Positions 25,310-33,270 of a DNA stretch of 64,000 bases are shown one piece after another. The number at the start of each line of letters is the position of its first letter. Position 1 is the first letter of the stretch. Under the pieces are notes generated by a model that was not told the DNA's origin, did not search any database, and saw nothing but the letters and a program-made list of their open reading frames with translations. This stretch comes from DASZTV01 sp035548125 (GTDB lineage: Bacteria; Actinomycetota; Actinomycetes; JAFAQI01), in NCBI GenBank assembly GCA_035548125.1, contig DASZTV010000021.1, positions 6,712 to 70,711 of the forward strand, given 5' to 3'. Made by a program: the position numbers and the translations under genes.

Positions 25310-26281
25310 ATGTTCGACACCGGTCAGCCGTTCACGGTCGCGATGGCGTGCGGCGCGGGCCTCACTCCTCGACAGCTTCAGTCGTCGCGGTTCCGGCGTC
25401 TGTTCAGCGGCGTCTACGTCGATTCCGAGGTCGAGGTCACCACTGAGCTCCTGGCGCGAGCGGTCGGTTTGGTGCTTCCGGTCGGAGCGGTCGTGGGAGG
25501 TGCCACCGCCGCCTTGCTGCATGGCGCGGACGTCCGCCGGCAGGGTGAGGACCGAATAGCGGTGGTCACCGCTCGCGAGGACCAGGTACGTCGACGTGGT
25601 GTCGTCTCGCGAGCGGCATTGGTCGAGGAGGGCGACGTCGTCGAGGTGTTCGGTATCCGCTGCCTGTCGCCGGTTCGGGTCGCGTTCGACTTCGCGCGGT
25701 GCTGCCGCGTGGTCGACGGCCTGGTCGGCGTTGACGCGATGCTCAATCGGGGCGGGTGTCGCCTCGAGGACCTGGTCGGGTACGCCGAGGCGCGCCCGGG
25801 ATGGCGCGGGGTCCGGTTCGCGCGTGACCTGCTTCGGCACGCGGAGCCGTTGAGCGAGTCGGTCATGGAGACGCGCTTGCGCCTCGCGCTGGTTCGCGAC
25901 GGCTTGCCGCGGCCGACAGCCCAGGTGGACCTGTACGACCCGAGCGGCGCGCATGTCGCCCGCCTCGACCTCGGCTACCCCGAGTGGAAGGTCGGCATCG
26001 ACTACGACGGCGAGGTGCACCGCGACCGCTGGCGCTACGACCTGGAACGTCAGGAGGGCGTACGAGATCTCGGCTGGTGGCATCGGCGATACACCTCGAT
26101 CCATGCCGCCGACGGCTGGCGTCAGGTGGTCGGTCAGGTCCGAGACGCGCTCGCGGCGGCCGGTTGGCGCCCCCGTTCCCCCAGCGAATCCCCCCAACTT
26201 CCACGCGATCTTGCACTTTTCAACGGTCGATCGGGCTCGAACACGTTGAAAAGTGCAAGATCGCGTTTAAAGGCGGGGTAG
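25310..26281 (+). CDS. AbiEi-like winged-helix / DUF559 endonuclease-domain protein (cassette A)
   Basis: 323 residues. The N-terminus (FTVAMACGAGLTPRQLQSSR, then LFSGVYV) is the winged helix of AbiEi-type antitoxin-like proteins. The C-terminal third has the Vsr/DUF559 nuclease pattern: E187 in SVMETRLRLAL, then D220 in ARLDLGYPEWKVGIDYDG with D231 and D233. Each acidic position suits a PD-(D/E)xK site. Residues about 298–319 (RDLALFNGRSGSNTLKSARS) are the downstream palindrome read as protein, so the original C-terminus was probably near residue 297. Start is the ATG at 25310; the open frame upstream runs through the other palindrome. No partner toxin gene is adjacent. Confidence 0.85.
   Translation: MFDTGQPFTVAMACGAGLTPRQLQSSRFRRLFSGVYVDSEVEVTTELLARAVGLVLPVGAVVGGATAALLHGADVRRQGEDRIAVVTAREDQVRRRGVVSRAALVEEGDVVEVFGIRCLSPVRVAFDFARCCRVVDGLVGVDAMLNRGGCRLEDLVGYAEARPGWRGVRFARDLLRHAEPLSESVMETRLRLALVRDGLPRPTAQVDLYDPSGAHVARLDLGYPEWKVGIDYDGEVHRDRWRYDLERQEGVRDLGWWHRRYTSIHAADGWRQVVGQVRDALAAAGWRPRSPSESPQLPRDLALFNGRSGSNTLKSARSRLKAG
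26203..26266. repeat. Cassette A downstream palindrome
   Basis: A second copy of the palindrome at 25193–25256: identical 23-bp arms (26203–26225 and 26244–26266) around a different 18-base loop. It lies inside the 3' end of the endonuclease gene, which reads through the whole palindrome and stops 13 bp after it at 26279–26281. It is 65 bp before the XRE regulator gene. Confidence 0.95.
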
Positions 26282-26331
26282 TGCTTGCTGGGTGCTTGCA
26301 ATAGTTAGCATCCTGGGTTAGGGTCACGTCC

Positions 26332-26814
26332 GTGGCCAAGTTGGACGTCCGCAACCTCGGGGACTACATCCGCGAGCAGCGGTCCGCGGCGCAGATCTCG
26401 CTGCGGCAGCTGGCCAGCCTGGCAGGGGTCTCCAACCCCTACCTGAGCCAGATCGAGCGCGGGCTGCGCAAGCCGAGCGCGGAGATTCTGCAGCAGATAG
26501 CCAAGGCGCTGCGCATCTCCGCCGAGGCGCTGTACGTGCAGGCCGGAATCCTCGAGGAACGCCCCGACGACAGCGATGTCCCGGCCGCGATCCTTGCCGA
26601 CGTTCATCTGGCCGAGCGGCAGAAGCAGGTGCTGCTCGAGCTTTACGAGGCGTATCGCCGTGAGAGCGACGCCAAGAGCGGGAACGCCGAAGAGGTGGAC
26701 CCCGAAGCGAAATCCGCATCGACGTCTCGCACACGTACGGCGCGGCGCGCGAACCCACGCGCGGCTGCGACGGACGCCGCGAAGTCCGAACCGGGCGACG
26801 TCGCTCAACCCTGA
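26332..26814 (+). CDS. XRE-family helix-turn-helix regulator
   Basis: 160 residues from a GTG. Residues about 8–62 (LGDYIREQRSAAQISLRQLA, SLAGVSNPYLSQIERGLRKP) are a Cro/C1 helix-turn-helix, with the recognition helix at SNPYLSQIERG. The remainder is acidic, then Arg/Ala-rich (RTARRANPRAAATD). It precedes the HbhA-like gene by 73 bp. The same pair, XRE regulator then HbhA, is found in mycobacteria, so a regulatory link between the two is likely but not shown. Confidence 0.87.
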   Translation: MAKLDVRNLGDYIREQRSAAQISLRQLASLAGVSNPYLSQIERGLRKPSAEILQQIAKALRISAEALYVQAGILEERPDDSDVPAAILADVHLAERQKQVLLELYEAYRRESDAKSGNAEEVDPEAKSASTSRTRTARRANPRAAATDAAKSEPGDVAQP

Positions 26815-26887
26815 CGATCGAGTCGGCACGCTTCGTCGCCGACGCCGAAGTCCCACGTCTGTCAGCTATCGAAAGAGGTCCAAAGCC

Positions 26888-27625
26888 ATGCCATCTGTTC
26901 TGACGATTGACGCCAAGCCGCTGTACGCGATCGCGGGCGTCGGCGACCTCGCGGTCGAGACCCTGCGCAACACCGCGAACCAGCTGCAGGGCCAGGTCAA
27001 GGACCTGCCCACCCGTGCCCAGACCCGCCGGATCGACCTGACCAAGCAGGCTCAGGCGCTTCCCGCCGACGTGCGCAAGCAGGTCGACGAGCTCACCGCC
27101 ACGGTGCGCAAGCACGTCGAGGAGCTGCCGACCACGGTCCGCAAGCAGGCTGACGAGATCACGGCAACCGTGCGCAAGCAGGTCGAGGAGCTGCCGACCG
27201 CGGTGCGCAAGCAGGTCGAGGAGCTGCCGACCACGGTCCGCAAGCAGGCCGACGAGATCACGGCAACCGTGCGCAAGCAGGTCGACGAGCTCACCGGCAC
27301 GCTCCGCAAGGGTTCGCTCCGGCAGCAGGTCGAGGAGCTGAGCTCGCGGGCGCAGTCCGCGTACGCAGAGTTCGCGACCCGCGGCGAGAAGGCCGTTGCG
27401 AACCTGCGCGGCGACGCCCCGAAGCCGAAGGCTTCGTCGAAGCCGGCCGCGAAGAAGCCGTCGGCCAAGCCGGCAGCCCGCAAGCCTGCCGCCGCCAAGG
27501 CCAGTACGACGGCCCAGCCGGCTCCGACCACGGCCGCCCCGACCCCGTCGCCGGTGGCCGGTACGCCCACCCAGGCGTCGTTCTCCTCCTCGCCGATCAA
27601 CGAGGGCGAGACGCCGACCGTCTGA
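26888..27625 (+). CDS. HbhA-like surface protein with hendecad coiled coil and Lys/Ala-rich tail
   Basis: 245 residues from the ATG at 26888 (GAGG-like site 10 bp upstream). It resembles mycobacterial heparin-binding hemagglutinin in layout: a helical N-terminal part, a coiled coil, and a Lys/Pro/Ala tail (KPAAKKPSAKPAARKPAAAK) that in HbhA binds sulphated glycans. The middle (about residues 60–145) consists of eight 11-residue units of the form xxVRKQVEELP, which favours a right-handed coiled coil. The DNA repeats with a 33-bp unit. The extreme C-terminus is Ser/Thr/Pro-rich. No signal peptide is present, as in HbhA. Confidence 0.78.
   Translation: MPSVLTIDAKPLYAIAGVGDLAVETLRNTANQLQGQVKDLPTRAQTRRIDLTKQAQALPADVRKQVDELTATVRKHVEELPTTVRKQADEITATVRKQVEELPTAVRKQVEELPTTVRKQADEITATVRKQVDELTGTLRKGSLRQQVEELSSRAQSAYAEFATRGEKAVANLRGDAPKPKASSKPAAKKPSAKPAARKPAAAKASTTAQPAPTTAAPTPSPVAGTPTQASFSSSPINEGETPTV
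27131..27296 (+). repeat. 33-bp tandem repeat within the HbhA-like gene
   Basis: The segment starting at 27131 (ACCACGGTCCGCAAGCAGG) recurs nearly unchanged at 27230, 99 bp later, three 33-bp units on. Units encode the VRKQ-type 11-residue repeat. Such DNA can expand or contract by slippage, so length may vary between strains. Confidence 0.85.
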
Positions 27626-27640
27626 CGGTCAGCCCAGTCA

Positions 27641-27679
27641 CGATGGTCCCCGGCGGGTATGAGCCGCCGGGGACCATCG
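27641..27679 (+). terminator. Strong hairpin after the HbhA-like gene
   Basis: A perfect 16-bp stem (27641–27656 with 27664–27679) around a 7-base loop, 16 bp after the stop. There is no T-run, as is common for actinobacterial I-shaped terminators. The stem begins CGATGGTCCCCGG. Confidence 0.8.
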
Positions 27680-27708
27680 CGCGTTCGGGCAGGGTGCACC
27701 ATGGACCG

Positions 27709-28503
27709 GTGAGCACCGACGGTGCGTGGTGGCTGCCGCCGGAGCCGACGCCGTCGCAGTCGTCACAGCCCTCGCCGTCACGCTGGGAGCGGCTCAAGCG
27801 CGCGCTCGCACCGCTCGCCGGCCTCGCTGCGCTGCTCGTCAAGCTCAAGTCGGTGCTGTTCCTCGGGTCGCTTGCGGTGTCGCTCGCGGCTTACGCGCAA
27901 CTGTGGGGCTGGCGGTTCGGCGCGGGGTTCGCCGTACTGCTGCTGGTACACGAGCTGGGACACGTCATCGCGCTGCGGCTTCGGGGGATCCGCGCGAGCG
28001 GACTGGTGTTCATCCCGCTGCTCGGCGCGTTCACGTCCTGGAAGCCGCAGGAGCGCCCGGCGCACCACGACGCCGAGACGGCGCTGGCCGGCCCGATCGC
28101 CGGTACGGTCGGCGCCCTCGCCGCGCTCGGCTACGCCGACGCCAGCGGGTCGGACCTGTGGCGCGCCCTCGCGTTCACCGGCTTCCTGCTCAACCTGTTC
28201 AACCTGATCCCGTTGGTCCCGCTCGACGGCGGCCGGGTCGCGAACCTGGTCTACCCGTGGGCGTGGGGCGTCATCGGCGTCGGTCTGGTCGGCTACCTGA
28301 TCGTCCGGCCCGAGCCGCTGGTGGTGATCATCCTGCTGCTGGTCGGCTACGAGCTCTACACGCAGCTGCGCAATCCCGACGCCGCGGCCCGTGCCGCGAC
28401 GCCGCCGGAACAGCGACTACGACTGACGTGGGCGTATCTCGCGCTCGTCGTGGTCATCGTGGTCTGCATGCACGCGACGTACGCCGAACGCCACCTCCGA
28501 TAG
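27709..28503 (+). CDS. M50-family site-2-protease-like membrane metalloprotease
   Basis: About 264 residues. LLLVHELGHVIALRLRGI carries the HExxH zinc motif (here HELGH) inside a membrane helix, and LIPLVPLDGGRVANLVYPW has the NxxPxPxLDGG-like third ligand. Four to six membrane segments are visible. Such proteins cut membrane-bound substrates such as anti-sigma factors. The GTG at 27709 gives a start inside the polar N-terminus; the frame upstream reads through the terminator hairpin, so a start there is unlikely. No anti-sigma partner gene is adjacent, so the substrate is unknown. Confidence 0.85.
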   Translation: MSTDGAWWLPPEPTPSQSSQPSPSRWERLKRALAPLAGLAALLVKLKSVLFLGSLAVSLAAYAQLWGWRFGAGFAVLLLVHELGHVIALRLRGIRASGLVFIPLLGAFTSWKPQERPAHHDAETALAGPIAGTVGALAALGYADASGSDLWRALAFTGFLLNLFNLIPLVPLDGGRVANLVYPWAWGVIGVGLVGYLIVRPEPLVVIILLLVGYELYTQLRNPDAAARAATPPEQRLRLTWAYLALVVVIVVCMHATYAERHLR

Positions 28504-28511
28504 CCCGGCCG

Positions 28512-29027
28512 CTACTTGTCCAGCCACCTGCCCCCGAACCACATCAGCTCGTCGGAGAGCAGCTCGATGCCGATGCCGTCAGGGTCGCGAAGGTAGATCG
28601 ACTCGACGATGCCGCGCTGCGGGCCGTCGTACGGAATGCCGGCCTCGTCGAGCTTCGCGCGCAGCGTCGCATGCGCCTCCGGCGGCACCGAGATCGCGAT
28701 GTGCTGGACCCCGCCGATCCCTTCGGGAAGCTGCTCGAGCCCCAGTCCCGGGAAGTCGAAGAACCCGAGCAGGGTGTTGTTGCCGAGGTCGAAGAAGAAG
28801 TGGGTCGAGCCGGGATAGTCGCGATTCTCGACGACCTCGATCAGCGGGAAGCCGAGCAACCCTTGGTAGAAGTCGATGGTCTGTACGACGTCGCTGCAGA
28901 TCAGGGCTGCGTGGTGGATGCCGCGGCCGTTGGTGGCCGGCCGGCTGCTCGCCGGTGCGACGTACTTCGCGCGCAGTTCCTCGCGCCGCTCGGCGAGACG
29001 GGCCTGCTCTTCAGCATCGGGTGCCAT
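28512..29027 (-). CDS. VOC-family (glyoxalase/dioxygenase-like) protein
   Basis: 171 residues from the ATG at 29027. HHAALICSDVVQTIDFYQGL gives the first metal His and the beta-alpha-beta module. The second module has GVQHIAISVPPE and ends VESIYLRDPDGIGIELLSD with the Glu ligand. Together these are the 2-His-1-Glu metal site of the VOC superfamily. Members isomerise, hydrolyse or resist small molecules; the substrate here is unknown. The ABC ATPase gene is divergent with 31 bp between. Confidence 0.85.
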   Translation of the reverse strand: MAPDAEEQARLAERREELRAKYVAPASSRPATNGRGIHHAALICSDVVQTIDFYQGLLGFPLIEVVENRDYPGSTHFFFDLGNNTLLGFFDFPGLGLEQLPEGIGGVQHIAISVPPEAHATLRAKLDEAGIPYDGPQRGIVESIYLRDPDGIGIELLSDELMWFGGRWLDK

Positions 29028-29058
29028 GTGATGAGTGTGCCCCGCTAGCGTCCGTCGG

Positions 29059-29832
29059 GTGAGCGTGCTGGAGATCTCCTCCGCCGACGTGTGGTTCGTC
29101 GACGGCCCGCACGTGCTGCACGGCATCTCCCTCACCATCGACGAGGGAGAGCACTGGGCGCTGCTCGGACCGAACGGCGCGGGCAAGTCGACGTTGCTCG
29201 CGCTCGCCTCGGCGCAGCGCTTCCCGTCGCGAGGGTCCGTACGCGTACTCGGGCAGCTGATGGGCCGGGTTGACGTGCGCGAGCTGCGGCGGGCCATCGG
29301 CATCGTCGACGTCCGGCTCCGGCTGCCTGCCGAGCTCACCGTCGAGAGCTACGTCGAGACGGGTGCGACGCAGACCGTGCAGTGGCTTCGCGGCCCCGAC
29401 GACGCCACCCGGCGCAGGGTGGCGGACCTGCTGACCCGCTTCGGGCTCAGCGACCTGCGGGGTCGCTCGATCGCGGTGTGCTCGCAAGGGGAGCGCGCGC
29501 GTGCCCGGTTGGCCCGCTCGCTGGTTGCCCATCCGTCGCTCCTGCTGCTCGACGAACCCGCGTCGGGTCTCGACCTTCCCGGTCGCGCGGATCTGCTCGC
29601 CGCCGTCGAGGCGACGGCCGCCGAGGAGCCGCAGCTCGCGAGCATCACGGTGGCGCACCATCTCGAGGAGCTGCCGGCCACCACCACGCACGTTGCGTTG
29701 ATGCGCGACGGCCGATTCGTCGCGCAGGGAGACGTCGGCTTGCTGGGCGATGAGGCAGCGCTCTCGGACTGTTTCGGGCGTTCGGTGCGGGCGCACCGGA
29801 TCGAGGGCCGCTGGTTCGCGACCGCAGTGTGA
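29059..29832 (+). CDS. Stand-alone ABC transporter ATPase
   Basis: 257 residues from a GTG. Walker A is GPNGAGKST, Walker B is PSLLLLDEPASGLDL and the signature is changed to CSQGERARARLARSL from the usual LSGGQ. VAHHLEELPATTTHVALM holds the switch His. No permease gene lies next to it, so it may work with a permease elsewhere or act as a non-transport ABC protein. It resembles ModF/ATPase proteins annotated for molybdenum or iron, but that is not specific. Confidence 0.8.
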   Translation: MSVLEISSADVWFVDGPHVLHGISLTIDEGEHWALLGPNGAGKSTLLALASAQRFPSRGSVRVLGQLMGRVDVRELRRAIGIVDVRLRLPAELTVESYVETGATQTVQWLRGPDDATRRRVADLLTRFGLSDLRGRSIAVCSQGERARARLARSLVAHPSLLLLDEPASGLDLPGRADLLAAVEATAAEEPQLASITVAHHLEELPATTTHVALMRDGRFVAQGDVGLLGDEAALSDCFGRSVRAHRIEGRWFATAV

Positions 29833-29841
29833 GGCGCTCGG

Positions 29842-30252
29842 TCAGCCGTGACTGAGCACGATGCCGCACAGCATGGCGGCGAGGGCGAACAGCGCGCCGC
29901 CGGCGCCGCCGAGCGCCAACGCCCGCCGGGACGTCGCCCGTTGATGGGCATACGCCGAAACCCCTGACAGCACGACGAACACCAGCTTGACGATCAACGT
30001 ATTGCGGTAGTCGGACGAGTTGTCCAGTGCCTGGTGTTCCTCCGCGACGTTCCAGATGCCGGTGGCGACGAGCACCGCGAACGCCGGCCAAGCCACGCGG
30101 GCGTAAGCGCGCGCGGCGACCCGCGGCACCTCGGCACCGGCCTTGCGCAGCGCAGGCACCAGGCCCGCCAGGGCGAACTGGCCGCCGACCCAGACGGAGG
30201 CGGCGAGGACGTGAAGGAACAGCCGGAGATCGTCGACGGTCAGCGGCAGCAC
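29842..30252 (-). CDS. CopD-like small membrane protein
   Basis: 136 residues from a GTG with four hydrophobic helices. LRLFLHVLAASVWVGGQFAL and the later GIWNVAEEHQ resemble the CopD family of four-helix membrane proteins, which have been linked to copper or haem handling. Conserved His in the first helix (LHVLA) is present. Function here is inferred from fold only. It ends 9 bp from the convergent ABC ATPase gene. Confidence 0.65.
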   Translation of the reverse strand: MLPLTVDDLRLFLHVLAASVWVGGQFALAGLVPALRKAGAEVPRVAARAYARVAWPAFAVLVATGIWNVAEEHQALDNSSDYRNTLIVKLVFVVLSGVSAYAHQRATSRRALALGGAGGALFALAAMLCGIVLSHG

Positions 30253-30283
30253 GACGGAAGTCTTTCAGTGGTGCTGCCGGGTG

Positions 30284-30766
30284 CTAACCGCCGCTCGGCG
30301 ATACCGATCCCGAGCCGGTCGGCGGGTGTCCGAGGTAGCGCGTGAGTGCGTCGGTCCACGCCTTCGTGGGGATCAACGTGGGCTTCCGGTCGCCGTCGCG
30401 GGTGACCGTGAGATTGGTGCAGATCATCTGCGTCGCCGACCACGTGTGGTGCGGACCCTTGAAGGTCACCGTCGTGCTCGCCGTACCCATCGCAAAGCAG
30501 TGCACCGCGTCGGGAGACTCCCGCTTCAGCCGGTTGAAGATCGCGATCAGGCGGTCCGCGCGCTTGCCGTGAAGCACGATCGTGCGGTCCGCGGCCCGGT
30601 GCGCAGTGTCGCGATAGGCGATGCGTACGTCGTCGACGGCGGCGGTCACGTGCTCGGAGGCCGGATGGCCTTTGTGATGTGCAGCCGCAGCAGTAGCTGT
30701 CGAGGCGGTGAGCAGCGCACCGCTCGCGAGGGTGCCGGCAGCCAGGGCGGCCAGTGAGCGTCGCAT
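30284..30766 (-). CDS. Secreted hypothetical protein
   Basis: 160 residues from the ATG at 30766. The N-terminus MRRSLAALAAGTLASGALLT with A-x-A at about residues 26–30 is a Sec signal peptide. The mature part is small, with two Cys (FAMG-flanking HCFAM and MICTNL) that may form a disulphide, and an unusual His-rich start (HHKGHPASEH). No domain is recognised. Expected outside the membrane or in the wall. Confidence 0.6.
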   Translation of the reverse strand: MRRSLAALAAGTLASGALLTASTATAAAAHHKGHPASEHVTAAVDDVRIAYRDTAHRAADRTIVLHGKRADRLIAIFNRLKRESPDAVHCFAMGTASTTVTFKGPHHTWSATQMICTNLTVTRDGDRKPTLIPTKAWTDALTRYLGHPPTGSGSVSPSGG

Positions 30767-30881
30767 CGTCGATCTCCTACCTGCGGGTCCCTCATGGTCT
30801 ACCCAACTCTCGATTCGACGTACCGGGAGGCGAGCGAGTTCCCGACTACGCTCGCACTGTGATCCGAGGCGTGAGTTCCTG

Positions 30882-31601
30882 ATGGGAACCGAGCGGCTGG
30901 ATCTGGTCGACGCGTCGCTGCGCGAGTGGGACGCGGTGGTCACCCACGCGGGCGACGAAGGCATCGTGCTCGACCGTTCCGCGTTCTATCCAGGCGGCGG
31001 AGGCCAGCCCCCGGACAACGGGGTTCTGCTGTGGGGCGGCGTGCAGACGCGCATCGTCGGGACCAGGAAGGCCGACGGCGACCACTACCTGATCGCCGCT
31101 GAAGGCGACCCGATTCCGCAGGTCGGCGACGCCGTGCGCGGTGCGCTCGACGACGAGCGGCGTACCGCCTTGATGCGCACGCACTCGGCGCTGCACCTGC
31201 TCGCCGGCGTGGTGTTCCGCGACTACGGCGCACTGGTCACCGGCGGCAACATGGAGCCGCTCGAAGCGCGGATGGACTTCAACCTCGAGCAGGTGCCGGA
31301 GGGCTTCAAGGACTCGATCGCGGCGGCATGCGCCGTAGAGGTCGAGGCGGACCGCCGGATCGACGTCAAGGTGCTGCCCTACGACGAGGCGTTCGCGATC
31401 CCGGACATCATCCGGACGGCGACCAACCTGCTCCCGCCCGGCCTCGCCGAGGTTCGGATCGTCGACATCGTGGGGCTCGACACGCAGGCGGACGGCGGAA
31501 CGCACGTCGCGTCGACGAAGCAGATCGGCGCGATCGACGTTGTCAAGGTCGAGAACAAGGGCAAGGGTTTCCGCCGGCTCCGAGTGCGGCTTCCGCAATG
31601 A
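30882..31601 (+). CDS. Alanyl-tRNA editing protein, AlaX family
   Basis: 239 residues from the ATG at 30882. AlaX proteins clear Ser or Gly from mischarged tRNA-Ala in trans. The first zinc motif is H101SALH105, the second lies in QADGGTHVASTKQIG, where the usual Cys before GGTH is Asp. DRSAFYPGGGGQPPDNG is the conserved N-terminal part. The frame open upstream is antisense to the minus-strand gene. It overlaps the phosphodiesterase gene by 4 bp (ATGA). Confidence 0.85.
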   Translation: MGTERLDLVDASLREWDAVVTHAGDEGIVLDRSAFYPGGGGQPPDNGVLLWGGVQTRIVGTRKADGDHYLIAAEGDPIPQVGDAVRGALDDERRTALMRTHSALHLLAGVVFRDYGALVTGGNMEPLEARMDFNLEQVPEGFKDSIAAACAVEVEADRRIDVKVLPYDEAFAIPDIIRTATNLLPPGLAEVRIVDIVGLDTQADGGTHVASTKQIGAIDVVKVENKGKGFRRLRVRLPQ

Positions 31602-32749
31602 CACCCGACGGGCCGCCGATCCCGCGGTACGGCGACGCTTCGCTCGCGGACGTGATGCCGTCCGTCCTCGCCGCGCTCGGCGTGGGCGCGGACAACCGGC
31701 TCAACCTGCCCGACACCGCGCGCGCCGTCGTGGTCCTGATCGACGGGCTCGGGCTGGTCGGTCTGCGCCAACGCGCGGAGGCTGCGCCTTTCCTGGCCTC
31801 GATGGCCTGTGTCGAGCTGACGGCGGGCTTCCCGTCGACGACGGTGACCTCACTCGCCTCGCTGTCCACCGGGGTACCCGCCGGGGAGCACGCGATGACC
31901 GGCTACTCCTCCTATGTCGAACAGGTCGGCGAGCCGGTCAACTGGCTGTCCTGGCGGCAGGTGTCGGGCAAGGACGACCTGCGGGAGATCCTCGAGCCGG
32001 AGGACGTCCAGTCACACACCACGGTCTGGCAGCAGGCCGCGGACGCCGGCGTCGCCGTCACGATCGCCAGCTCGCGGGACTTCGAAGGCACCGGCCTGAC
32101 CCGCGCGGTCTTCCGGGGCGGCGGGTTCCGTGGTGTCACCACCGGAGGCGACATGGTCGCACTCGCTGCCGACGCGGCCGACCGCGGCCACCGGTCGCTG
32201 GTGTACTCGTACGCCTCCGAACTCGATTTCGTCGGACACGTGCGCGGGCCCGCGAGCGACTCCTGGACGGCGCAGCTTTCGCTGATCGACAAGCGGCTCG
32301 AGCTGCTCGCGCAGCGCCTGCCGGCGGGCACGACTCTCTACGTCACCGCCGACCACGGCATGGCGGAGATGCCTCAGGAGGAGACGGTCGACGCGGACGA
32401 GGACGGCTCGCCGCTGCGCGACGGCGTACTGGCGATCGCCGGCGAACCGCGGATGCGTCACGTGCACGCGCGTCCGGGGGCGCACGACGACGTTCTCGCG
32501 ACGTGGCGGTCGCTGCTCGGCGAGCGCGCGTGGGTCCTCGACGGGGACACGGCCATCGCGTCCGGCCTGTTCGGGTCGGTGGTCACCCCCACGGCGCGCG
32601 CCCGGATCGGGGACGTGATCGCGATCTCTCGCGGCGGTCTCGGCGTGGTCCAGCGCAAGCGGGAGTCGAGACTGTCGGCGCTGCCCGGACATCACGGCGC
32701 GCTCACCGACGACGAGCTGCTGGTGCCGCTGTTGTCGGCGACGGTGTGA
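31598..32749 (+). CDS. Alkaline phosphatase-superfamily phosphodiesterase
   Basis: 383 residues. ARAVVVLIDGLGLVGLRQR gives the first metal Asp, GFPSTTVTSLASLSTGVPAG the nucleophile Thr region (PSTTV), and YVTADHGMAEMPQ the second Asp/His metal pair, as in nucleotide pyrophosphatase/phosphodiesterase enzymes. No signal peptide is seen, so it should act in the cytoplasm on a phosphodiester or phosphoanhydride. The start overlaps the AlaX stop and its stop overlaps the macro-domain start by 4 bp each, so all three are one operon. Confidence 0.85.
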   Translation: MTPDGPPIPRYGDASLADVMPSVLAALGVGADNRLNLPDTARAVVVLIDGLGLVGLRQRAEAAPFLASMACVELTAGFPSTTVTSLASLSTGVPAGEHAMTGYSSYVEQVGEPVNWLSWRQVSGKDDLREILEPEDVQSHTTVWQQAADAGVAVTIASSRDFEGTGLTRAVFRGGGFRGVTTGGDMVALAADAADRGHRSLVYSYASELDFVGHVRGPASDSWTAQLSLIDKRLELLAQRLPAGTTLYVTADHGMAEMPQEETVDADEDGSPLRDGVLAIAGEPRMRHVHARPGAHDDVLATWRSLLGERAWVLDGDTAIASGLFGSVVTPTARARIGDVIAISRGGLGVVQRKRESRLSALPGHHGALTDDELLVPLLSATV

Positions 32750-33270
32750 CGGCAAGGCTCTCGCTGGTCCTCGGCGACATCGTCGAGCAGGAGGTCGACG
32801 CCGTCGTCAACGCCGCGAACAGCGGCCTGATGGGCGGCGGCGGGGTCGACGGAGCGATCCTGCGGGCGGGCGGGGAACGGCAGCTCGCCGCTCGAAAGGA
32901 GCTCCGCGACCGGATCGGGTCCCTGCCCGCGGGGCAGGCGGCAGCCACCACCGCCGGCGACATGCGCTGCCGCTGGGTGATCCACGTGGTCGGGCCGGTC
33001 TACAGCCGGATGGAGGATCGCTCCGCGCTGCTGGCGTCCTGCTATCGCGAGGCGTTGCGGGTGGCGGACGACCTCGGCGCGGCAAGCGTGGCCTTCCCCG
33101 CCGTGTCGGCGGGGGTCTATGGGTGGCCGATGTCCTCGGCTGCTGACATCGCGGTCGCGACGGTGCTCCAGACCGAGACATCGGTCAGTGACGTGCGCTT
33201 CGTGCTGTTCAGCCAGGAGGCGTACGACGAGTTCGCGCGCGCCCGAAGCAACTACCCGTACGCTCCCTGA
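32746..33270 (+). CDS. Macro-domain ADP-ribose-binding/hydrolysing protein
   Basis: 174 residues from a GTG. LVLGDIVEQEVDAVVNAANS, followed by GLMGGGGVDGAILRAGG, is the macro-domain ligand loop with catalytic Asn/Gly-rich segment, and FPAVSAGVYGWPM is the second loop. This places it with the MacroD/YmdB group, which hydrolyse O-acetyl-ADP-ribose or ADP-ribosylated protein. Tight coupling to an AlaX and a phosphodiesterase suggests these act in one clean-up of nucleotide-linked products, but that is inference. Confidence 0.9.
   Translation: MTARLSLVLGDIVEQEVDAVVNAANSGLMGGGGVDGAILRAGGERQLAARKELRDRIGSLPAGQAAATTAGDMRCRWVIHVVGPVYSRMEDRSALLASCYREALRVADDLGAASVAFPAVSAGVYGWPMSSAADIAVATVLQTETSVSDVRFVLFSQEAYDEFARARSNYPYAP

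Noticed and set aside
25310..26281. Type IV toxin–antitoxin pair
   Set aside because: The AbiEi-like winged helix is present, but no AbiEii-type nucleotidyltransferase toxin gene is next to either cassette.
27641..27679. Hairpin as another member of the cassette palindrome family
   Set aside because: The loop is only 7 bases and the GC-rich stem fits an ordinary terminator after the HbhA-like gene.
29059..30252. ABC ATPase with the CopD-like protein as its permease
   Set aside because: The CopD-like gene is convergent and has only four helices with CopD features, not an ABC permease.
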